Source of the DNA: a virus
Strand: one strand, 5' to 3'
IMG/VR virus record: IMGVR_UViG_3300020450_001021
Coordinates: 1 to 64,000 of that record
Length of the DNA: 64,000 nt
Numbering within the stretch: the stretch's first letter is position 1; every line of letters begins with the position of its first letter. Made by a program: the position numbers and the translations under genes. Of the stretch, positions 39,469 to 50,330 are shown in pieces. The notes beneath the pieces are model-generated. The model saw only the letters and a list, made by a program, of their open reading frames with translations, was not told the DNA's origin and made no database searches.

Positions 39469-39990
39469 TTAAAGAATACGTTCTAATCCATCTAATATAT
39501 CAGAAGCAGTTATACTTTTCTTTGAAGGGGATACATTAGATGCTAGTATTTTATAATCTCCATTTTCAAATTTAACTTTTGCTGCAGGTGATTTGTCAGT
39601 AAAGTATAATCTTTTTTCTACAGTATCCCAATCAGTATAACCAAGAGTCATATTCTCAGTATCTACTAGGAACATATATTCAAATGTTTTATCTACTGTT
39701 TTGTTTTCACTTTGAAAATTTTTAAGAGTAATGGTTTTAGTTGAACCATTCTTGTTAAACATTTTAAGTGTTCCTTTCATTTCATAATGTGTTTGATCTT
39801 CTCCAAGAAAATCAACTCCATCCATATGATCTCCAACATATTTTACTTGTCCATCACTCCACTTAGCAAATGATTTCTCTTGTAAGTATGTTCTAAAGGT
39901 CTTGAAAGTGTTTGATTTCATTTCTTTAGTATTAGTTGCATTAACACAACCAAAGAACTCTTCAAGGTTTACACGTGAGATATCAATCAT
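39469..39990 (-). CDS. putative PD-(D/E)XK-type nuclease (173 aa)
   Basis: In DHMDGVDFLGEDQTHYEMKG the spacing D-(~10)-ExK (Asp in GVDF, then YEMKG) fits the restriction-endonuclease-like PD-(D/E)XK core. The protein continues YMFLVDTENMTLGYTDWDTV and ends SITASDILDGLERIL. This is motif-level inference; no family is named. A Dam methylase lies about 2.2 kb further along the same strand, which makes a modification-linked role worth testing. Confidence 0.55.
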   Translation of the reverse strand: MIDISRVNLEEFFGCVNATNTKEMKSNTFKTFRTYLQEKSFAKWSDGQVKYVGDHMDGVDFLGEDQTHYEMKGTLKMFNKNGSTKTITLKNFQSENKTVDKTFEYMFLVDTENMTLGYTDWDTVEKRLYFTDKSPAAKVKFENGDYKILASNVSPSKKSITASDILDGLERIL

Positions 39991-40171
39991 CTATTAACTC
40001 CAAATCTTCTATTTGATCTGCAGTAACTTCATGGTCTGCAATACGATACCAGTGTTTTGATATTCCCATAGCATCAGGTCTTACTCCTAGATATTCAAAT
40101 TCATCACATTGGTTTTCACGTAACCATGCTTGTAAACGTTTATGCATTAATTCTTCTCTGCTAATTTTCAT
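39983..40171 (-). CDS. hypothetical protein (62 aa)
   Basis: A 62-residue soluble protein, MKISREELMHKRLQAWLREN through DQIEDLELIDD. Its ATG is part of the 20-bp repeat left at the HNH insertion: the start codon directly follows the duplicated gp44 end. Function unknown. Confidence 0.65.
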   Translation of the reverse strand: MKISREELMHKRLQAWLRENQCDEFEYLGVRPDAMGISKHWYRIADHEVTADQIEDLELIDD

Positions 40172-40187
40172 TTAAATTCACACTCCA
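40168..40187. repeat. 20-bp direct repeat, copy at the HNH 3' end
   Basis: The plus strand reads TCATTTAAATTCACACTCCA, identical to 40765-40784. Here it spans the HNH stop and the start of the 62-aa gene. Confidence 0.9.
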
Positions 40188-40768
40188 TTAGTATATTCTC
40201 TTGGTACAGAGAAATAAGGTTTATTATCTCTGTGTAATATATTATTATTATGATCTACCAATTCTAAATTTGAAATATGATTATTAGATCGGTTTTTATC
40301 TTTATGATTTACTTCGTAGGCAGGATTCCAATTCTTAAACCATGCTTCTGCCATTAAACGATGAACTAATTTACCTTCATACATTGCATATCCTTGTTCA
40401 TTTAAATAAAAATTAACGGTTGTATCTTGAGTTGATCTTTTTTTTATTCTCCCATCAAAATAGTATATGTAATTACCAACCATTCTCATGTGAGGTCTAC
40501 ATTCAGAATATGGTGGTTTTACTTTACCATTATTCAATAACCACATTAACCACTGTTTAACTGGTAACCTTGCTTTCGTTGGGAGTTTACCTTTTTCAAA
40601 ATCTTTTCTAAGCATTGATTTCACACTATCATATGCTCTTTCAGTATAATCTTGTGCAAGAGGAATTCCTTGCAAATAATTTTCAAAAGTATATACCTTA
40701 ATACCTTTTGTAACTTTTTTATAGATTTCTATTTCAAATCTATTGTAACCCCTTTTCTTTTTTCTCAT
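40178..40768 (-). CDS. HNH homing-type endonuclease
   Basis: A 196-residue HNH nuclease. The core is HRLMAEAWFKNWNPAYEVNH then NRSNNHISNLELVDHNNNIL, i.e. ExNHKDxxxxNNxxxNLE. The N-terminal part is basic (MRKKKRGYNRFEIEIYKKV). The gene lies between gp44 and the next gene, bounded by a 20-bp direct repeat made of the gp44 3' end, and its start overlaps the gp44 stop. It is a free-standing homing-type insertion. Confidence 0.88.
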   Translation of the reverse strand: MRKKKRGYNRFEIEIYKKVTKGIKVYTFENYLQGIPLAQDYTERAYDSVKSMLRKDFEKGKLPTKARLPVKQWLMWLLNNGKVKPPYSECRPHMRMVGNYIYYFDGRIKKRSTQDTTVNFYLNEQGYAMYEGKLVHRLMAEAWFKNWNPAYEVNHKDKNRSNNHISNLELVDHNNNILHRDNKPYFSVPREYTNGV

Positions 40769-40784
40769 TTAAATTCACACTCCA
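40765..40784. repeat. 20-bp direct repeat, copy at the gp44 3' end
   Basis: Identical to 40168-40187. It encodes the last residues of gp44 (ECEFK and the stop) overlapping the HNH start codon. Confidence 0.9.
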
Positions 40785-41706
40785 CCATTATTTCAGTCAA
40801 TGCTGCTAGTAGATTTATTTCTTGGTCAGCAGCAAATGCTGATTGATATTGATACTTAGCAATAATCAATACTGCCTGTGGAATAGTTGCAGGTACTAGG
40901 TAAGTATATAAACTATCATAGATTGATCTAAAGATATGAGATGGTTCATTATCTAAATTAGAAGCAACCCATTTCTTTACTGTAGTAAATTCTTGTTTCT
41001 TAAGTGATTCAGTTAATTGATTAAATTTAATTTCATTCAAACTTGATAATATACCACTGTCTATAGTACCACCTATAGCATAACGTTGACACTCATTTAA
41101 TGTTCTTCTCCAATCAGGAAAGAATTTAAGTATTAACTGTGGTAATACTTTCTCATCAAAATCAATATCTTCTTTATTTAAAATGTATTTTAAACGTTCA
41201 AAGAATTTTGATGCTACCATCTTTTTATCAGCAGAGGGTATTGTAAAATCTATTACAGTACATCTAGAATGTAATGGTTCTAAAATTTTATTCTTATAGT
41301 TACATGTAAATATAAATCTACAATTACCATGAAATTTTTCTATGTTTGCTCTTAATGCAAGTTGTACATCATTACCAGTATTGTCTGCTTCATCTACTAT
41401 AACAACTTTATGTTGTGAATCAGAAGACAAAGATACAGTAGAAGCAAAGTTAGCAACCTTATTTCTAACTGTGTCAAGATAACGTCCTTCATCAGAACCA
41501 TTGATAATAATATAATCAACTTTTAATTGTTCACATAGTGCTCTAGCAACAGTTGTTTTACCAATACCTGCTGTGCCATGTAAAAGCATATTAGATATTT
41601 GACCTGTTGCTAGAAACGATTTAAATTGATTCTTAATCGTATCAGGTAAAATACAATCTTCAATTTTCTTTGGTCGGTATTTTTCGACCCATACAAAATC
41701 AGTCAT
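40765..41706 (-). CDS. 44: clamp loader large subunit gp44
   Basis: A 313-residue AAA+ ATPase that opens and loads the gp45 clamp. Start ATG at 41706 (MTDFVWVEKYRPKKIEDC). Walker A is LLHGTAGIGKTTVARALCEQ, Walker B is HKVVIVDEADNTGNDVQLAL, and the arginine finger region is LEPLHSRCTVIDFTIP. Ends in ECEFK within the 20-bp repeat, so the insertion of the HNH gene preserved the gp44 end. Partner of gp62 at 36058. Confidence 0.95.
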   Translation of the reverse strand: MTDFVWVEKYRPKKIEDCILPDTIKNQFKSFLATGQISNMLLHGTAGIGKTTVARALCEQLKVDYIIINGSDEGRYLDTVRNKVANFASTVSLSSDSQHKVVIVDEADNTGNDVQLALRANIEKFHGNCRFIFTCNYKNKILEPLHSRCTVIDFTIPSADKKMVASKFFERLKYILNKEDIDFDEKVLPQLILKFFPDWRRTLNECQRYAIGGTIDSGILSSLNEIKFNQLTESLKKQEFTTVKKWVASNLDNEPSHIFRSIYDSLYTYLVPATIPQAVLIIAKYQYQSAFAADQEINLLAALTEIMVECEFK

Positions 41707-41899
41707 TGTTAATAATATAAGTGGGTGGTGTGTGATGATCGTTCCAATGACGAATATTGCCACCAACAATAAAACAGTTAGTAATTACTAGTTGAAGGAA
41801 GATAAGAGTTCTTATCATTGCAACATAATCTGCTTCTCTATTAGATTTACCAGATTTGTCACCTAATGCTTTTGCCCATACCCTCCATATCTTTCTCAC
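41699..41899 (-). CDS. small membrane protein, GTG start (66 aa)
   Basis: A basic start (MRKIWRVWAKALGDKSGKSN), one helix (MIRTLIFLQLVITNCFIVGG) and a polar end. The initiation codon is GTG, overlapping the stop of the upstream 23-aa ORF (GTGA). Overlaps gp44 by 8 nt. Not recognised. Confidence 0.6.
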   Translation of the reverse strand: MRKIWRVWAKALGDKSGKSNREADYVAMIRTLIFLQLVITNCFIVGGNIRHWNDHHTPPTYIINND

Positions 41900-41967
41900 T
41901 TTTTAAACACTCCCAAACTTCTTAATATAAAAATAGTAATTACTGTCCAAAAAATTATATACCACAT
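41896..41967 (-). CDS. tiny membrane peptide (23 aa)
   Basis: MWYIIFWTVITIFILRSLGV plus FKK, one helix. Its ATG overlaps the gp45 stop at 41967 by one base, and its stop overlaps the next GTG start. Two couplings are the evidence for it. Confidence 0.45.
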   Translation of the reverse strand: MWYIIFWTVITIFILRSLGVFKK

Positions 41968-42629
41968 TATCCAAAAGTAGAGTCAGGTTCTAGTGCTATG
42001 TAATACTCTAACTTCAATGAGTTATTACAAAAACGAGCAACTCTTTCACTAATCTCAACATCATATGTACCTGGTATTATCTTTATGTTTTCTATTTTAA
42101 AGTTAAATTTAAATGGAATTTCAGATTCTCCAACTTCATAAGATACTGCATTAGAAGTATCGTTCTCTTTATCCTTAACAACTAAACAAACTTCACCACC
42201 TTCTGATTCTAAACATAAATCTGGTAATTGATATACACGTGCACCTTTCATCAAATGTGATAATGTTTCATTAGTAAACTGAAAACTAAATTGATGTTCT
42301 GGTAATTGTATATCTTTCTCTGGTGGTTTAGCAATTACATCAGGATCAGCAAAGAAATACTTTACTTTAGATCTACCATTTTTAATAGTCATATATGACT
42401 GGTTATCAAAATTGATAGAAGGATTATGGAATAAAGAAACCCCACCTAAGAATTGCCCTAGATCATATATGGCAAATGGGATAGGAAAATCTTCATTAAT
42501 CTCTGCCTTAGCAAAGATGTTGTTAGTTACAGAGATAGTACTAATTGTACTACCACCTTTAAAATAAATTGAGTTGTTTACTGATTGAAAGTTCTTGAGA
42601 ATTTCTTTTGTTTCTTCAGATAGTTGCAT
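41967..42629 (-). CDS. 45: sliding clamp gp45
   Basis: A 220-residue processivity clamp, the ring loaded by gp44/62 that holds DNA polymerase and also connects to late transcription with gp55. Recognised from the start QLSEETKEILKNFQSVNNSI, ISVTNNIFAKAEINEDFPIP, IYDLGQFLGGVSLFHNPSIN and the C-terminal YIALEPDSTFG. Full length. Confidence 0.94.
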   Translation of the reverse strand: MQLSEETKEILKNFQSVNNSIYFKGGSTISTISVTNNIFAKAEINEDFPIPFAIYDLGQFLGGVSLFHNPSINFDNQSYMTIKNGRSKVKYFFADPDVIAKPPEKDIQLPEHQFSFQFTNETLSHLMKGARVYQLPDLCLESEGGEVCLVVKDKENDTSNAVSYEVGESEIPFKFNFKIENIKIIPGTYDVEISERVARFCNNSLKLEYYIALEPDSTFG

Positions 42630-42631
42630 AA

Positions 42632-44746
<2,115 letters not shown>

Positions 44747-44785
44747 TGTTTTTTCTTAATTATGAATTCATTATAAAAGATAAAT

Positions 44786-44802
44786 GTGGTATTTTCTACC
44801 AC
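44786..44802 (-). terminator. hairpin terminator after the VWA gene
   Basis: A perfect 6-bp stem GTGGTA/TACCAC with a GAAAA loop and T-rich tail on the minus strand, between the VWA/metalloprotease gene and cobS. A TATAAT (minus) lies nearby at about 44771. Confidence 0.6.
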
Positions 44803-44825
44803 TTGTGTGACAGTTTATCAACTGG

Positions 44826-47072
44826 TTATGCTACCATGTCGATAAATGATGATAACACTTTTTTATTAGTGTTTTTGTTCTTTAAATTCTTTTTGAATGC
44901 AGAACGTATTTGTGCTTTAGTAGCATTTTCTTTCACTTCAAAAGATTCACTGGCATTTAAATTGTTTGAGGCAAGACCATAAAGAATACTATAACCTGTT
45001 GGTTTTAGGATTGCTGATCTTATCTTACTCCATGACTTTTTATCTTTCTCTGTATACATTTCATCTTCTTTATACTGGTAATGAAATCTACTTACCTCAC
45101 CAGATTGTAATAGACGAATACCTATTATATTAACATTAGGAAAATTATCTTGCAAATTTTGTAACAATGTTTGTGTTATACTGCTTTTCCAGTTCCACTC
45201 ATTACAAGCATTATATACTCTACCAATCTTTCTATCACGTATTTGACAACGATTATGTAAACTAACTCTACCCCATACCTTCTCATCACTATAATATGAA
45301 TCTACCTTATTAACACGTCCGATAGAACATGACTCACCATCAGTTAGTAATACTGTATTTAATTTAGTAACTTGATGTTTTTTAAAGAAGTCAGGTATTA
45401 AAGTACGTAAAGAAATTATACACTCATTTAAAGGAGTACCTGATAAGTTTAATCCATATGGAACATATTCAGAATAACCATACTGTATTGAATGTGATAA
45501 TTTAAATATTGCTTCACAATCTATTTCTAATTCTTTATTACTTCTATTAGATGATAAGAAGTTTAGAAGACGGAAAGAAGGATGACAGTATATGGTATTC
45601 TCTACCATTTTTTGTATCTCTTTTAATCCTATTCTAGAATCTTCAGATCTGTTTTGCCACTCAGGTGCAGAGTCATTTGTAAATCCATAAACTTCAAAAG
45701 GTATATTAACTTTCTTACAGAACCATACTAGATTTAGTAATTGTTTTACTGTGTCATTTATAACATGGTGCATAGATCCAGACCAATCTAATATAAAGAT
45801 TAGTCCATGATTCTTACCCTCTGGTAAAATAGTTACCTTCTTGAAAAGATCCTCGTTGAATTTGTACGTATGGAGTTTCTTTGTGTCCAGTACTCCAGTC
45901 CTAGAAGTAGCAGCACGAGCGTAAGCATCTGCAGATTTTCTACATTCAAATTCCTTAACAAGATAATTGACTCCCTTACTAGATTCCTTTTTATATTTTA
46001 GATACTTTTCTTTAAATTGTCCATCAAGATTACGATATGTAAACGTATCATCAGTTGAATAGTTATATCTAACTTTCTCGTCACTCACTTCTCTCCACCA
46101 TTTTTGTACATAATTACTAAGACGTTTTGAATCAACTAAAATATCATCCATATTTAACTCTGGAAAATCTAGATATATTGTTTCTCTTGCTTCTTCATTA
46201 ATTAATTGCTGTTGATTTGTGTCAAAAGATTCTTGTGTTTGTGATGTAAACTCATCAGGTATATCATTTGAATATCTGCCACCTTCATTAGAATGAGTTA
46301 GTGGTTCTTCATTACTATCAGTATCTTCAGATGATTCTTGTTTTGCCTGAGTGTCATCACCATCACCATCAACAGATTGACCTTGATTATTTTCTTCTTT
46401 TAAATCATGGTCTTCATCTTTTGATACGTTCTCAACATACACTGGTTCAGAATCTTCATTATCACTATTTTTATTTTCTTTATTTGGATGAACTGATATC
46501 TCCTTTAAGTTCATATTCAATTCTTGTGTCTCTTTAAGGTTGTTGTATATACGAAGACATAATTCTAAAACTTCTTCAAAAGTTTCTAGACCTTTACAAA
46601 TATTAACTACAGTTTGTTCATCTTCAGTAAAAGGAATAATTTCAAATGAACCTAATTTAAAATATAAATTGATACGATCAATAAAAGCAAACTCATCAAA
46701 ATCTTTACCATCTATTTCAAAGAAATCTTTTACATGTAATTCTTTATATCCCTTATAGAAACTTTTTGATAAACCACCATATCTTCTTTTCATTAACTTT
46801 TCAATACGTGCATCCTCTATTACATTTACAAATGAAGGAGGAATATCTTTATACTTATCTTTCTTCCATTCTTCTACTGGAGTATATAATGCATGTCCTA
46901 CTTCATGTCCTACGAGCATATCATATACATTTTCTGATACATCCCACATAGGAAGAGTCAATACTCTTGTTTCTACATTGAAACATGCTGTTGGTACTTG
47001 CTTATGTTCTACTATGAGATTCTCAGTAGCAAGAAGTTTAGCAAGATTGTCTTTGACCTCTAAGTTTTTCAT
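44826..47072 (-). CDS. VWA-domain protein with zincin HExxH motif (CobT-like)
   Basis: A 748-residue protein. The N-terminus holds a zinc-protease motif, YDMLVGHEVGHALYTPVEEW. A long acidic linker follows (EDSEPVYVENVSKDEDHDLK, GDDTQAKQESSEDTDSNEEP). The C-terminal von Willebrand A domain shows the MIDAS sequence HGLIFILDWSGSMHHVINDT and TKLNTVLLTDGES. It lies directly ahead of the AAA+ cobS gene, an AAA+/VWA pairing as in CobS-CobT and MoxR systems. Its target is unknown. Confidence 0.82.
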   Translation of the reverse strand: MKNLEVKDNLAKLLATENLIVEHKQVPTACFNVETRVLTLPMWDVSENVYDMLVGHEVGHALYTPVEEWKKDKYKDIPPSFVNVIEDARIEKLMKRRYGGLSKSFYKGYKELHVKDFFEIDGKDFDEFAFIDRINLYFKLGSFEIIPFTEDEQTVVNICKGLETFEEVLELCLRIYNNLKETQELNMNLKEISVHPNKENKNSDNEDSEPVYVENVSKDEDHDLKEENNQGQSVDGDGDDTQAKQESSEDTDSNEEPLTHSNEGGRYSNDIPDEFTSQTQESFDTNQQQLINEEARETIYLDFPELNMDDILVDSKRLSNYVQKWWREVSDEKVRYNYSTDDTFTYRNLDGQFKEKYLKYKKESSKGVNYLVKEFECRKSADAYARAATSRTGVLDTKKLHTYKFNEDLFKKVTILPEGKNHGLIFILDWSGSMHHVINDTVKQLLNLVWFCKKVNIPFEVYGFTNDSAPEWQNRSEDSRIGLKEIQKMVENTIYCHPSFRLLNFLSSNRSNKELEIDCEAIFKLSHSIQYGYSEYVPYGLNLSGTPLNECIISLRTLIPDFFKKHQVTKLNTVLLTDGESCSIGRVNKVDSYYSDEKVWGRVSLHNRCQIRDRKIGRVYNACNEWNWKSSITQTLLQNLQDNFPNVNIIGIRLLQSGEVSRFHYQYKEDEMYTEKDKKSWSKIRSAILKPTGYSILYGLASNNLNASESFEVKENATKAQIRSAFKKNLKNKNTNKKVLSSFIDMVA

Positions 47073-47245
47073 GAGTGTTCCATTAATATATTTCTATTAT
47101 AATAAGAAACCCTCCGCTTGGGAGGGTTGAGTAGACGGTTTATCAACTGTCTACGTCTTTTTTTAGCAGCACGTAATGCTTGAGGTTTCAAGGTACGTTT
47201 CTGTTCTTTTTTAGAGTGATGTTGCCAGTTCGGAAGTTGTGCCAT
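47069..47245 (-). CDS. small basic ORF spanning a hairpin (58 aa)
   Basis: A very basic 58-residue ORF, MAQLPNWQHHSKKEQKRTLK then KKRRRQLINRLLNPPKRR. Its stop overlaps the VWA gene ATG (ATGA) and its start overlaps the gp46 end by 35 nt, which argues that it is real. The hairpin at 47108-47128 lies inside it, so it may be an opportunistic ORF over a terminator. Confidence 0.45.
   Translation of the reverse strand: MAQLPNWQHHSKKEQKRTLKPQALRAAKKRRRQLINRLLNPPKRRVSYYNRNILMEHS
47108..47128 (-). terminator. hairpin after gp46
   Basis: A perfect 8-bp stem AACCCTCC/GGAGGGTT with a 5-nt loop, followed on the minus strand by TCTTATT. It may terminate the gp46-47 transcript. It also lies in the 58-aa ORF. 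Confidence 0.55.
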
Positions 47246-48962
47246 CGTACTGTTTAGGTTTAGAAAAATTCTTGTATTTCTTGAATTCTATCACATTATT
47301 AAACTTATCTACTATCTGTTCACCTTTATGTGAGATAACAAACACATTATTACCATCAGTAATATTGTATAGTATTCTCATAAAGTCCTGTGTACCATTA
47401 CTATCTAAAGAACTATCAAAAATTTCGTCAAGAATAAGGATATTTGTATTAACTGAATTTTTTAATTTAGCAATCTCTCTCCATGTGAAAAGAAGTGCTA
47501 GATCAATTCTCATCTTCTCTCCTTCTGAGAAAGAAGCGTAAGAGAAATCATCTCTAAATCTAGATTTAATTGTTTCATTAAACATCTCATCAAGATTAAA
47601 GTTGACATAAAACTCTAACTTCTGAAGGTATTTATTAATAAGATCATTCATTACAGGTAAGTACTTTCTAATGATAGATGATTTAACACCTCCGTCTTTT
47701 AAAAATTCTGACACCATTTTTAAATCTTCTTGTTTAGTAAGTACTTCTTTTTTTAAAGATTCTTTTTCTCTACCTTGTCCTATTATTTTTAATAACTTAC
47801 TTTTTTCTTTATCAACTGAATCATCATTAGTTTTTATAGATTCAATTTCTTTCTGTATCTCTTTAATTTTCTTGTTCTTCCAGTTTATATCACTCAATAA
47901 TTGTTTTATTTTTATTTGAGATTCTTTAATTAATGTGTGTATACTATTTCTTTCTGATAATTTTTTATTTAACTTTGTATGTTCACTATTAATTTGATCT
48001 AATGCTTCATTTAGTTTAGAAAGTTTACTCTCATCAGTAGTTACCATCTCATCACGTAAAGTTTCTTTTATAATTTGATGACATGTAGGACAACTTGTAT
48101 TGTTACTAAAGAATTTAATTTCTTTCTTTAAATCTTTCATCTTACTATTAAAAGTAACTTTAAAATCCCTTAACTTTTGTATTCTATCAGTTGGATCTTC
48201 AGTTTCTTCTAATTCATATGTTAAACTATCAACTTCTCTCATATCAAGTTCTAAAGATTCTTCAGACCTTTCTATATCTTGCCTTAATGTTTCTATGGAT
48301 TCATTCCAATGTGATACATTACTTTGACTTTGTTTTTTTAAATCCTCTATTAGTGTTTTTTGTACCCGTACTTTATCTTTTAGTAAATACATTGTATTTT
48401 CTACATCCATTACCTCTTCTTTATTAACTTTAATTCTCTCTTTTAATATCAAATTCATAGTAGAGAATATTCTTATATCAAGTATATCTTCTATAACATC
48501 TCTTCTGCCTGGTGCAGATAACTGCATGAATGGCACAAACGTACTTGATCCTAACACAACTATTTGTGTAAAAGATTTATAATTCATTTTTAAAACGTTT
48601 TGTTCTAACCATTTTTGTTGATCATTAATTGCAGATTCCTGATCTAACAAACCATTATTTTTATAGATCTCAAATACATTTGGTTTTATACCTCTAATTA
48701 TTTTCCATGTTATCTTTCCAATTATAAATTCTAACTCTACCTTACAGTCACTACAGTTAGTAGTATTTACTAATTGATTTTTATTAATTTTACGAAATGG
48801 TTTACTAAACAAAGAAAAACATAGTGCATCTAAAATAGTAGATTTACCTGCACCGTTCTCTCCTACGATCAATGTTCTGTTATGACCATTAAGATTTACT
48901 TCAGTAAAGTTATTTCCTGTGCTCAAGAAATTTTTCCATTTTATAGATTTAAATTCAATCAT
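47211..48962 (-). CDS. 46: recombination exonuclease subunit gp46 (SbcC/Rad50-like)
   Basis: A 583-residue SMC-like ATPase. Walker A is NRTLIVGENGAGKSTILDAL near the N-terminus; long coiled-coil arms flank the zinc hook SNNTSCPTCHQIIKE; the ABC signature SYASFSEGEKMRIDLALLFT and Walker B NTNILILDEIFDSSLDSNGT follow. With gp47 it resects DNA ends for recombination-dependent replication and host DNA degradation. Confidence 0.96.
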   Translation of the reverse strand: MIEFKSIKWKNFLSTGNNFTEVNLNGHNRTLIVGENGAGKSTILDALCFSLFSKPFRKINKNQLVNTTNCSDCKVELEFIIGKITWKIIRGIKPNVFEIYKNNGLLDQESAINDQQKWLEQNVLKMNYKSFTQIVVLGSSTFVPFMQLSAPGRRDVIEDILDIRIFSTMNLILKERIKVNKEEVMDVENTMYLLKDKVRVQKTLIEDLKKQSQSNVSHWNESIETLRQDIERSEESLELDMREVDSLTYELEETEDPTDRIQKLRDFKVTFNSKMKDLKKEIKFFSNNTSCPTCHQIIKETLRDEMVTTDESKLSKLNEALDQINSEHTKLNKKLSERNSIHTLIKESQIKIKQLLSDINWKNKKIKEIQKEIESIKTNDDSVDKEKSKLLKIIGQGREKESLKKEVLTKQEDLKMVSEFLKDGGVKSSIIRKYLPVMNDLINKYLQKLEFYVNFNLDEMFNETIKSRFRDDFSYASFSEGEKMRIDLALLFTWREIAKLKNSVNTNILILDEIFDSSLDSNGTQDFMRILYNITDGNNVFVISHKGEQIVDKFNNVIEFKKYKNFSKPKQYDGTTSELATSL

Positions 48963-49213
48963 GCTTTGGGTGGAATAATAATGTCATCAGGGGTAACTAC
49001 ACAATAAGTATATCCATGCTCTTCACATATTTGCATAGCAAGTTCATCTTCTACTTCTATAATTTTCATCTCAGGATAATCTTCTGCCATTAATAAATTA
49101 GCATGTCTAATAGCATCCTCTTCATCTTCAAAAAGATATAGAACATTATTTTTCCCAACGTTGGGTGCATATGCTCCTTCATCTTCTTTACCTGCAACTG
49201 TCAATAAAAACAT
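48959..49213 (-). CDS. hypothetical protein between gp46 and gp47 (84 aa)
   Basis: A small protein, MFLLTVAGKEDEGAYAPNVG, VLYLFEDEEDAIRHANLLMA, EEHGYTYCVVTPDDIIIPP. Short DUF-type proteins of this composition often interrupt the 46-47 pair in cyanophages by recollection. It is coupled by overlap to both neighbours. Confidence 0.75.
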   Translation of the reverse strand: MFLLTVAGKEDEGAYAPNVGKNNVLYLFEDEEDAIRHANLLMAEDYPEMKIIEVEDELAMQICEEHGYTYCVVTPDDIIIPPKA

Positions 49214-50250
49214 TATTCTAATTGAATTGATTCTGCGTATATAGAATTGACAATTGATTTTAAATTGTCTTTGTTAGAGTAATCAAGGTGATCAATGTAC
49301 TTTTCTAAGTATGTTAAAGTACCTTCTATTTCAATATCTCCAGTTTCTGGAACAAATTGAACTGTATTATCAATAATTTTTAAATCATGTATTCCTATAT
49401 TATAGAGTCGATCTATCAAATTGTCAAACTCATAGTAGTTATCTTTCTTCTCAACTATTAGTTTAATAAACTTGTCTTTATACTTTTCAACATTTATAGT
49501 TGCATAATTTGTAGTAGAATCATTATAGAATATTTTCTCAAACATATAGTAAGGATTTTCTATAAATTTAATTCTTTTAGTTTTTGTGTTGTATAAATGA
49601 AATCCTCTTTTTTCAGAGTAATCATTCCAGTACGTTTGATATGGATTACCAAGATAAGTTATATTACCATTAGATGATCTAGTATGAAAATGACCAGAGT
49701 AAACCTTTTTAAACTTATCAAATTTTTCAATACTTAAACCATGATCCATAACAAAACCTTTATGTGCCTCAAATCCTTTAAATTCTAAATGACCCATACA
49801 TATCTGTGCTTTAGTATTGTCTATCTCTTCAAAACTTTCCAACTCATTATCAATACATATCCAAGGAAGAAAACATATATCTAAACCTTCTATATTAAGA
49901 GTAATTGCTTTTTCTATACATTCAACATTATCATAGTGATTCATAAGTAAATCAACTGTGTTAATGTTTAATGTGTTTTTATAATAGGCAGTATGGTTAC
50001 CGACTAAAGAATATATTTTAATACCCATGTCAGAAAGAACATCAAAGTACTTTTCTTTTGCCCAGTTTAATGACCAAAAATCTATTTGTTTTCTATTGTC
50101 AAAAGTATCTCCTAGATCTAACAAAGTTTTAATTTTATTTTCTTTTAAAGTAGGAAAGAATATATCATTATAAAATTTTTCCATATAGTCATGGAACACT
50201 TGACTACCTTTACGTAATCCAAAGTGTTGATCAGTTATAATTCCTATCAT
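49213..50250 (-). CDS. 47: recombination exonuclease subunit gp47 (SbcD/Mre11-like)
   Basis: A 345-residue metallophosphoesterase nuclease. Metal motifs: MIGIITDQHFGLRKGSQVFH, TLLDLGDTFDNRKQIDFWSL, GNHTAYYKNTLNINTVDLL and VYSGHFHTRSSNGNITYLGN. Partner of gp46; processes double-strand ends. Overlaps a 27-aa ORF by ATGA upstream. Confidence 0.96.
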   Translation of the reverse strand: MIGIITDQHFGLRKGSQVFHDYMEKFYNDIFFPTLKENKIKTLLDLGDTFDNRKQIDFWSLNWAKEKYFDVLSDMGIKIYSLVGNHTAYYKNTLNINTVDLLMNHYDNVECIEKAITLNIEGLDICFLPWICIDNELESFEEIDNTKAQICMGHLEFKGFEAHKGFVMDHGLSIEKFDKFKKVYSGHFHTRSSNGNITYLGNPYQTYWNDYSEKRGFHLYNTKTKRIKFIENPYYMFEKIFYNDSTTNYATINVEKYKDKFIKLIVEKKDNYYEFDNLIDRLYNIGIHDLKIIDNTVQFVPETGDIEIEGTLTYLEKYIDHLDYSNKDNLKSIVNSIYAESIQLE

Positions 50251-50330
50251 ATTATTGGTTTACTAAGATTTTTATAAAGAATATATGCACAATAGCATAA
50301 ACTAAACACAAAGAAAATTTTCTCAATCAT
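50247..50330 (-). CDS. tiny membrane peptide between gp55 and gp47 (27 aa)
   Basis: MIEKIFFVFSLCYCAYILYK plus NLSKPII, a single helix. It overlaps the gp55 stop and the gp47 start by ATGA on each side, which links all three genes translationally. Not recognised. Confidence 0.55.
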   Translation of the reverse strand: MIEKIFFVFSLCYCAYILYKNLSKPII

